Made by a program: the position numbers and the translations under genes. A model generated the notes under the pieces. The model was not told where the DNA came from and did not search any database. It saw only the letters and a list, made by a program, of their open reading frames with translations. This document shows positions 5,837 to 10,110 of a DNA stretch of 10,110 nucleotides, piece after piece (within the stretch, counting starts at the first letter, position 1; every line of letters starts with the position of its first letter). The stretch comes from Chryseobacterium gleum (GTDB lineage Bacteria; Bacteroidota; Bacteroidia; Flavobacteriales_D; Sanyastnellaceae): positions 1-10,110 of the forward strand of contig CAMDFE010000037.1 in assembly GCA_945897395.1 (NCBI GenBank). The letters run 5' to 3'.

Positions 5837-7183
5837 TTATTCTTTAATGGGTTCTGGTAAATTCCAGGCTCCTCGAATCACAAACCGAACGGTCGTTCGG
5901 TTGCGCTGTTCAAGCAATACTTCTTTGTATTGCAAGAGCTGTTGCATAACCATTGGCTTCGGGTGACGAATGGTTAAGATCGACACGTTATCGTTGTATC
6001 TAACATGAAAATCGCTCAACTGTTCAATGAGCGCCTTTAATTTGTTTGGGTCGGATTGAATACAAACTGAAAAATTCAGCGCAGAGTTTTCCATCATGTG
6101 CACGTGAATGCCCAAGCTAGCAAAGGTGTTGAAGATAAAGGTGAGATTGTCTTCCACCACAAAACTGAAATCTTTGGTTGAAATGGAAACTAGCGTTTGA
6201 TTTTGTTTCAATATATACGAAGCCACTTCCAATTCGGTATTTGCTTTCTCTACAATGCGCGTTCCTTGAGCAGTTGGATTCAAGAAAGATCTAATATTAA
6301 GTGGAATGTTTTTGTTTTGAAGCGGCTTAATGGTTCTTGGATGAATAACACTTGCTCCATAATACGCTAGCTCCACGGCTTCGCGAAAAGAAATCTCCTT
6401 CAGCAATTGGGTAGGCTGGAAACATTTTGGATCGGCATTCAGCAAACCGGGTACATCCTTCCAAATCGTTACCGATTCAGCATTCAATAAATACGCGAAT
6501 ATCGCCGCCGAGAAATCAGAACCCTCGCGGCCCAGTGAAGTTAGCCTTTTCTTTTCGGAGAAATCTTGTGAAACATCTTTCGTAGAATCTTGCAACGCAT
6601 CTTTCGTAGAATCTTGCCAAGCGCAGGCGCCAATAAATCCTTGAAGCACCAACGTTGAATGTGATTGAAATTCATGTTGAAGGGAAGCAACTTTTTGTTC
6701 GCTCAATTCCCACTGCACACGTGCATCGCGAAAGCGCGAATCGGTTATCACGTAGTCAGCACTGTTCAATCGCGTCGAAGAAAGATTGTTTTTGTTGAAG
6801 CATGCATTCACGATTGCAGTCGACAAATATTCGCCGTATCCGATTATGCGGTCATATTCTTCATCAAAACTTGCATTGATTTCAACTTTGCAAAGTTGAG
6901 TAAGTTCTTCGAAGACCAACAACCAATCGGTGTCAGTGTCTACCTCTAATTCTTTGGCTATGTTGAAATGAAATTCGAATATTTCCTGAAGTTCTTTTTC
7001 AAAGTCTTTTCCTTCGAAACGTTTCTTATGAATGGTTTCCAGAGCATTGGTCGTTTTGCCCATGGCAGAAACAATGACAATTTTATTTTCAGGAAATTGG
7101 TTTAGAATAGAACACACATTACGCACTGCTTCAGCATTGCGCACCGACGCTCCTCCGAATTTATGTACGGTTATTTGTGCCAT
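5837..7183 (-). CDS. Aspartate kinase (monofunctional) with a repeat-expanded loop
   Basis: First step of the aspartate pathway (lysine, threonine, methionine, diaminopimelate): aspartate plus ATP gives aspartyl phosphate. The 448-residue product shows the kinase domain first: KFGGASV (8-14, nucleotide/phosphate binding), SAMGKTTNAL (39-48), GYGEYLST (115-122, substrate glutamate), TSLGREGSDFSAA (215-227), WKDVPGLLNADPK (241-253) and ELAYYGASVIHPRTIKPL (271-288). A C-terminal regulatory ACT region covers about 320-440, suggesting feedback control by an end product. There is no homoserine dehydrogenase domain. Oddity: residues 190-213 form a low-complexity charged insertion (QDSTKDAL, QDSTKDVS, QDFSEKKR) just before the TSLGREGSD motif, where relatives have a short turn. 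The reading frame stays intact. The ATG at 7181-7183 lies inside the end of the acetyltransferase gene (13-nt overlap), so translation is probably coupled. Confidence 0.95.
   Translation of the reverse strand: MAQITVHKFGGASVRNAEAVRNVCSILNQFPENKIVIVSAMGKTTNALETIHKKRFEGKDFEKELQEIFEFHFNIAKELEVDTDTDWLLVFEELTQLCKVEINASFDEEYDRIIGYGEYLSTAIVNACFNKNNLSSTRLNSADYVITDSRFRDARVQWELSEQKVASLQHEFQSHSTLVLQGFIGACAWQDSTKDALQDSTKDVSQDFSEKKRLTSLGREGSDFSAAIFAYLLNAESVTIWKDVPGLLNADPKCFQPTQLLKEISFREAVELAYYGASVIHPRTIKPLQNKNIPLNIRSFLNPTAQGTRIVEKANTELEVASYILKQNQTLVSISTKDFSFVVEDNLTFIFNTFASLGIHVHMMENSALNFSVCIQSDPNKLKALIEQLSDFHVRYNDNVSILTIRHPKPMVMQQLLQYKEVLLEQRNRTTVRFVIRGAWNLPEPIKE
6574..6621 (-). repeat. 24-bp tandem duplication within the aspartate kinase gene
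   Basis: Two adjacent 24-bp units (6574-6597 and 6598-6621) share their first 20 plus-strand bases exactly, and the last four differ (AACG versus CAAG). A weaker third unit lies at about 6550-6573, sharing the AATCTTG core and, with one indel, the preceding TTTCG. The unit is eight codons, so each copy adds eight residues without a frameshift. It encodes the QDSTKD repeats of the kinase loop. Confidence 0.9.
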
Positions 7184-7653
7184 GATGCTTGTCTTATTTG
7201 TTCAGTAAATAAATATCCGTTTAACCACTCGGCTGAAAAAGTAGCGTTGTACTTTCTGTAAAAGTTCAACGCGGGCTCATTCCAATCGAGCACCTGCCAA
7301 GTCATTCCGTGGAAATTTCGTTTCGCACATTCGTTAGCTACTTCTTCAAACAAACGGGCGCCAATTCCATTTCCACGTATTTCCTCTTTCACCACAATGT
7401 CTTCCAAATAAATCATAGGGCCTTTCCAAGTGCTATAGCGAATGTAGTAAAAAGCTATGCCCACGATTTGTTCATTTTGCTCTGCGACGTAAAATTCAAA
7501 GAACGGATTGTCCTGAAATCCCCAAGCCTCCATTTGCTCAACAGAAACCACAACGGCTTCCGGCTCTTTTTCATACACCGCCAATTCTTGAATGAGGGCA
7601 AGTGCTTCGCTTAAATCGGCTTTCGTTCCTTTTCGAACGTGGGTCATTTCCAT
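7171..7653 (-). CDS. GNAT N-acetyltransferase, spermidine/diamine acetyltransferase-like
   Basis: A 160-residue GNAT-fold acetyltransferase using acetyl-CoA. It resembles the SSAT (diamine/thialysine N-acetyltransferase) branch: the N-terminal ALIQELAVYEKEPEAV segment, a central YLEDIVVKEEIRGNGIGARL with the acetyl-CoA pyrophosphate loop RGNGIG, and WNEPALNFYRKYNA near the C-terminus, which matches the SSAT pattern AWNEP..NFY. A small polyamine or lysine-like substrate is a family-based guess. The ATG at 7651-7653 is chosen because a TAnnTTTG-like box ends 4 nt before it. The in-frame ATG at 7647 (MTHVRKG) is an alternative, and the longer frame starts with TTG at 7671, upstream of the box. 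Its last 13 nt overlap the aspartate kinase start, and the two head a three-gene operon. From memory, a GNAT gene beside aspartate kinase recurs in Flavobacteriia. Confidence 0.87.
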   Translation of the reverse strand: MEMTHVRKGTKADLSEALALIQELAVYEKEPEAVVVSVEQMEAWGFQDNPFFEFYVAEQNEQIVGIAFYYIRYSTWKGPMIYLEDIVVKEEIRGNGIGARLFEEVANECAKRNFHGMTWQVLDWNEPALNFYRKYNATFSAEWLNGYLFTEQIRQASWHK

Positions 7654-7657
7654 ACCG

Positions 7658-7665
7658 CAAAGTAA
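7658..7665 (-). promoter_or_regulatory. Possible promoter -7 element of the acetyltransferase operon
   Basis: The minus strand reads TTACTTTG, a 7/8 match to TAnnTTTG, ending 4 nt before the ATG at 7653. Transcription would start at about the start codon. No TTG is found at the usual -33 distance, so support rests on the -7 box and its position. Confidence 0.4.
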
Positions 7666-7695
7666 AAGCAAAAAACAATGAAATACATCCTGTTG

Positions 7696-7703
7696 TACCT
7701 TTG
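7696..7703 (+). promoter_or_regulatory. Promoter -7 element of the rbfA operon
   Basis: TACCTTTG matches TAnnTTTG exactly and ends 4 nt before the rbfA ATG at 7708, implying a leaderless or nearly leaderless transcript. No good TTG is visible near -33. The box lies inside the longer frame that opens at 7678, which argues against that earlier start. Confidence 0.55.
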
Positions 7704-7707
7704 CATT

Positions 7708-8046
7708 ATGGCAGGAGTACGTTTAGAAAAATTTGGTTCGCTAATTAAGCGCGAGTTGGCAGTGTTGTTTCAACAAAATGCACGCGAATGGTTGGGGGGA
7801 AGCATGGTAACCATAACGCAAACCCGTGTGGCGCCCGATTTAAGTTTAGCACGCATTTACATCAGCGTTTTCCCTTCAGACAGGAGGGATGAGGCCTTGA
7901 AATTGTTGAAGCAGAACCATTCTTCGGTAAAAAGAGAATTGGGTTTGAAGGTAGGGAAGCAAATGCGCAAAGTTCCTGAGTTGCAGTATTACATAGACGA
8001 CTCGTTGGATTACTACGAGACGATTGATAATTTATTGAAGAAGTAA
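7708..8046 (+). CDS. rbfA: 30S ribosome-binding factor RbfA
   Basis: Small ribosome-assembly factor (112 residues) that binds the 30S subunit during late maturation of 16S rRNA. The protein has the type II KH-domain layout of RbfA: an N-terminal helix with R-x-x-K-x-x-x-x-I-K-R-E-L, a first strand ending in VTITQTRVAPDLSLARIYISVFP (the conserved V-T-x-V-x-x-x-x-D-L-x-x-A segment), a long middle helix, and the C-terminal VGKQMRKVPELQYYIDDSLDY, which matches the family's R-x-x-P-x-L-x-F-x-x-D-x-S. I start it at ATG 7708 (MAGVRLEKFG), where the family N-terminus begins; an in-frame ATG at 7678 would add ten hydrophobic residues and overlap the promoter. It is first in a tight operon, with the next ATG 2 nt after its stop. 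Confidence 0.93.
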   Translation: MAGVRLEKFGSLIKRELAVLFQQNAREWLGGSMVTITQTRVAPDLSLARIYISVFPSDRRDEALKLLKQNHSSVKRELGLKVGKQMRKVPELQYYIDDSLDYYETIDNLLKK

Positions 8047-8048
8047 AA

Positions 8049-8849
8049 ATGCATTACGATCCTATAAAACGCAGTTTAGGAAGTGTTTTCAATAGCACGC
8101 CGTTCTTGCGTAAGTTGTTTTATTTTTTGTTAGATGTTTTGCTTCTTCGTTCATGGCACATTCGCAGTGAGCTGAAGAAATTGAACAGTGGTGCCGTGAA
8201 ACAAATTTTAGATGCGGGATCTGGATTCGGGCAGTATTCATTCTGGATGAGCAAGAGATTTTCTCAAGCTGAAATTTTAGCAGTTGATGTGAAGGAAGAG
8301 CAGGTTACCGATTGCAACAATTTTTTCAATCAAATTGGAAAGGGTCAAGTGAAGTTTGAAGTAGGAGATCTGGTAACGTTCGTTCAACCGGAAAAATTCG
8401 ATTTGGTATTGTGCGTAGACGTTATGGAGCACATTGAAGAAGACGTTCAGGTGTTGACCAACTATTGCAACAGTTTGAAAACTGGAGGCATGCTCTTGAT
8501 TAGCACGCCAAGTAATATGGGTGGAAGTGACGTGCACGATGACGGAGAGACTTCGTTCATTGAAGAGCACGTTCGCGATGGTTATGGCATTGATGAGATT
8601 GAAGAGAAATGCCTTCGTGCCGGATTCTCGAAAGTTGAAGCGCGATACAGTTATGGTGTTCCGGGAAAGATTTCATGGAAGCTGTCTATGAAGTATCCAA
8701 TGTTAATGTTGAATAAATCGAAGGCGTTTTTCATTGTGTTGCCAATCTATTATTTGGTTACCATGCCGTTTTCATTGTTGTTGAATGTGTTCGATGTGAA
8801 TGGAACGCACAGCACGGGCACTGGATTAATTGTAAAAGCTTGGAAATAA
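8049..8849 (+). CDS. Class I SAM-dependent methyltransferase, substrate unknown
   Basis: A 266-residue protein with a Rossmann-type methyltransferase core. Motif I is ILDAGSGFGQ (53-62), the acidic residue binding the SAM ribose is in AVDV (78-81), GD at 106-107 fits the adenine-contact region, FDLVLCVDVMEHIEE (117-131) is motif IV with its following helix, and LKTGGMLLISTPS (143-155) is the motif VI strand. Outside the core are an N-terminal helical segment with a hydrophobic run (about 23-33) and a C-terminal hydrophobic stretch (about 226-248), so it may associate with the membrane. This would suit a lipid, quinone or glycan substrate, but none can be named. It sits between rbfA (2-nt gap) and pth (1-nt gap), so it is surely cotranscribed with translation genes. 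An RNA or ribosomal-protein substrate is possible from context only; no RNA-binding domain is seen. Confidence 0.85.
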   Translation: MHYDPIKRSLGSVFNSTPFLRKLFYFLLDVLLLRSWHIRSELKKLNSGAVKQILDAGSGFGQYSFWMSKRFSQAEILAVDVKEEQVTDCNNFFNQIGKGQVKFEVGDLVTFVQPEKFDLVLCVDVMEHIEEDVQVLTNYCNSLKTGGMLLISTPSNMGGSDVHDDGETSFIEEHVRDGYGIDEIEEKCLRAGFSKVEARYSYGVPGKISWKLSMKYPMLMLNKSKAFFIVLPIYYLVTMPFSLLLNVFDVNGTHSTGTGLIVKAWK

Positions 8850-8850
8850 G

Positions 8851-9414
8851 ATGAAGTTCTTAATTGTTGGACTGGGAAACACAGGCGCGGAATACGCGAA
8901 TACCCGTCATAACATTGGGTTCTTGGTTGCAGACGAGTTAGCGGCAAAGCACAACGCTACATTTTCTACTGAGCGTTACGCCGATAAAACAGAATTTCGT
9001 TCGAAGGGAAAGACATTCATTGTCATTAAGCCTTCCACCTACATGAATTTATCTGGAAATGCTGTGCGCTATTGGATGCAGCAAGAGAAGATTTCGTTGG
9101 AGCATGTTATGGTTGTAACCGACGATTTAGCTCTGCCTTTTGGAAAGGCTCGCATGCGCGGTAAGGGCAGCGACGGTGGGCACAACGGGTTGAAGCACAT
9201 TCAGCAAATCTTGAATACGGGAGATTACGCGCGCATTCGCGTGGGCGTAGGAAATGAGTTCGCAAAGGGTCAGCAGGTCGACTATGTCTTAGGCGCTTGG
9301 ACCAGCGAAGAGAAGGAAGGATTAGAGGCAGTGGTTCAGAAATCGGCTCAAGGATGTTTATCGTTTGCGTTCATTGGTGTTGCTCTTACCATGAACACGT
9401 TTAATTCGAAGTAG
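8851..9414 (+). CDS. pth: Peptidyl-tRNA hydrolase
   Basis: Essential cytoplasmic enzyme that cleaves the ester bond of peptidyl-tRNA dropped from stalled ribosomes, recycling tRNA. The 187-residue length is typical. Catalytic and binding residues match the E. coli enzyme: Asn10 in GLGNTG, catalytic His20 in TRHNIGF, Asn66 in PSTYMNLSG (Asn68 in E. coli), Asp91/Asp92 in VVTDDLALP (region of E. coli Asp93), and Asn112 in GSDGGHNGLKHI (Asn114). YARIRVGVG follows as the conserved core strand. The start at 8851 places the family N-terminus MKFLIVGLGN at residue 1. It ends the rbfA-methyltransferase-pth operon; the TAG at 9412-9414 is followed by a 64-nt gap holding the prs promoter. No terminator hairpin is visible after it, so some read-through into prs is possible. 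Confidence 0.96.
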   Translation: MKFLIVGLGNTGAEYANTRHNIGFLVADELAAKHNATFSTERYADKTEFRSKGKTFIVIKPSTYMNLSGNAVRYWMQQEKISLEHVMVVTDDLALPFGKARMRGKGSDGGHNGLKHIQQILNTGDYARIRVGVGNEFAKGQQVDYVLGAWTSEEKEGLEAVVQKSAQGCLSFAFIGVALTMNTFNSK

Positions 9415-9426
9415 GTGCCCTTCCCC

Positions 9427-9456
9427 TTGTCATTCTCAATAAATTAACTATCTTTG
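9427..9456 (+). promoter_or_regulatory. Bacteroidota-type promoter of prs
   Basis: TTG (9427-9429), a 19-nt spacer, and TATCTTTG (9449-9456) match the Bacteroidota housekeeping promoter (-33 TTG, -7 TAnnTTTG) in both sequence and spacing. The transcript would start about 5-7 nt further on, giving a leader of roughly 15 nt before the ATG at 9479. This is the best promoter in the window. Confidence 0.8.
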
Positions 9457-9478
9457 CACTCCTTTTTAGGGTACGGTT

Positions 9479-10110
9479 ATGAACGACATGGTTAAAATTC
9501 TTTCTGGTTCCGCGTCTAAATACTTAGGCGAGGGTATTGCTCATTCCTTCGGAACAGAGCTCGGAAACGTATTGATTCAACGCTTCAGCGACGGCGAATT
9601 TTCTCCGTCAATTGAAGAAACCGTGCGTGGAAAAGACGTGATTATCGTTCAGTCTACCTTCCCACCACAAGACAACTTAATGGAACTTTTACTCTTAATA
9701 GATGCCGCGAAACGCGCGTCTGCAAAGCGTATTGTTGCCGTTATGCCATACTTCGGATTGGCAAGACAAGATAGAAAAGACAAGCCACGTGTTCCAATAG
9801 GAGCGAAGCTTGTTGCTAATCTACTTACTGCTGCTGGTGTTGATCGTGTCATTACCATGGACCTTCACGCAGAGCAAATTCAAGGTTTCTTTGAAGTGCC
9901 TGTGGATCACTTGTATGCAAGCACAATTATGATTCCTTTCCTTCAGGCAAAAAACATGACCAACTTGGTTATTGCCGCTCCTGATACCGGAGGAACGAAA
10001 CGCGCAAGTGCTTACGCAAAAATATTAGGTTGTGACCTCGCTATTTGCTACAAGCAACGCAAGGCCGCTAACCAGATTGAAAGCATGACCGTGATTGGTG
10101 ATGTGAGAGG
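9479..10110 (+). CDS. prs: Ribose-phosphate pyrophosphokinase (PRPP synthetase), 3'-truncated by window edge
   Basis: Makes PRPP from ribose-5-phosphate and ATP for purine, pyrimidine, histidine, tryptophan and NAD synthesis. The frame is open to the last base, giving 210 complete codons of about 310 expected. Visible landmarks: VKILSGSASKYLG at the N-terminus, FSDGEFSPSIEETVRGKDV (ribose-phosphate region), the catalytic flexible-loop sequence YFGLARQDRKDKPRVPI, the metal-binding MDLHAEQIQGFF, and the family's PDTGGTKRA segment. The next segment, LAICYKQR, corresponds to the K-R-R region of family members. I chose the ATG at 9479; the in-frame ATG at 9488 (MVKILSG) is also possible, and neither has a Shine-Dalgarno. 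A strong promoter sits about 22 nt upstream, so it is at least partly transcribed apart from the pth operon. The sequence is normal for a housekeeping gene and nothing seems missing in the visible part. Confidence 0.96.
   Translation, partial: MNDMVKILSGSASKYLGEGIAHSFGTELGNVLIQRFSDGEFSPSIEETVRGKDVIIVQSTFPPQDNLMELLLLIDAAKRASAKRIVAVMPYFGLARQDRKDKPRVPIGAKLVANLLTAAGVDRVITMDLHAEQIQGFFEVPVDHLYASTIMIPFLQAKNMTNLVIAAPDTGGTKRASAYAKILGCDLAICYKQRKAANQIESMTVIGDVR

Noticed and set aside
7654..7671. TTG start at 7671 for the acetyltransferase
   Set aside because: It lies upstream of the likely -7 box; ATGs at 7653 or 7647 fit the family better.
7678..7707. Ten-residue hydrophobic extension of RbfA (ATG at 7678)
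   Set aside because: It overlaps the exact TACCTTTG promoter box and adds residues foreign to RbfA.
1..10110. Defence island, biosynthetic cluster, CRISPR, prophage or insertion sequence
   Set aside because: Every substantial open frame fits a core metabolic, envelope or translation gene, gaps are short, and no terminal inverted repeats, spacer arrays, transposase or phage genes are seen.

Overview
The window reads as ordinary core chromosome of a Bacteroidota bacterium, most likely in Flavobacteriales. Three things support this. The promoters fit the Bacteroidota pattern (TTG, about 19 bp, TAnnTTTG), and Shine-Dalgarno sites are largely absent. Exported proteins have Gln directly after the signal-peptide cleavage site. 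The protein families (Bacteroidota-type ornithine aminotransferase, FtsX-fold permease, NamZ/DUF1343, stand-alone aspartate kinase) are typical of the group. I cannot fix the genus. No mobile element, CRISPR array, rRNA or tRNA gene, or phage gene was seen, and no intergenic gap exceeds about 100 bp.

Layout, left to right. (1) The 3' part of rocD (+), ornithine aminotransferase, runs in from the left edge. It converges on a minus-strand pair transcribed leftward: an FtsX-fold ABC permease (2094-3623), then a cystathionine beta-synthase/cysteine synthase-like PLP enzyme (1093-2070). (2) Divergent from the permease is a plus-strand pair of exported proteins: a NamZ-type exo-N-acetylmuramidase (3697-4887) and, 2 nt later, a small MORN-repeat protein (4890-5285). 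(3) Converging on that pair is a leftward three-gene operon: a GNAT acetyltransferase (from 7653), aspartate kinase (overlapping it by 13 nt) and a PduO-type cobalamin adenosyltransferase. (4) Divergent from that operon, across only 54 bp, is a tight plus-strand operon: rbfA (from 7708), a class I methyltransferase of unknown substrate, and pth, with gaps of 2 and 1 nt. (5) prs (PRPP synthetase) starts at 9479 behind its own near-perfect promoter and runs off the right edge.

Functionally the window mixes amino-acid metabolism (ornithine/proline, sulfur amino acids, aspartate family), cell-envelope work (peptidoglycan turnover, a lipoprotein-sorting-like permease), cobalamin activation, translation housekeeping (RbfA, Pth) and nucleotide precursor supply (Prs).

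I found no convincing undescribed multi-gene system. The points worth a second look are small. Aspartate kinase carries a low-complexity insertion made by a 24-bp tandem duplication, just before a conserved active-site glycine motif. The permease appears to have about 95 extra periplasmic residues. Several promoter -7 boxes lie within 4-7 nt of start codons, suggesting leaderless transcripts. A conserved-looking methyltransferase with a hydrophobic tail sits inside a translation operon.
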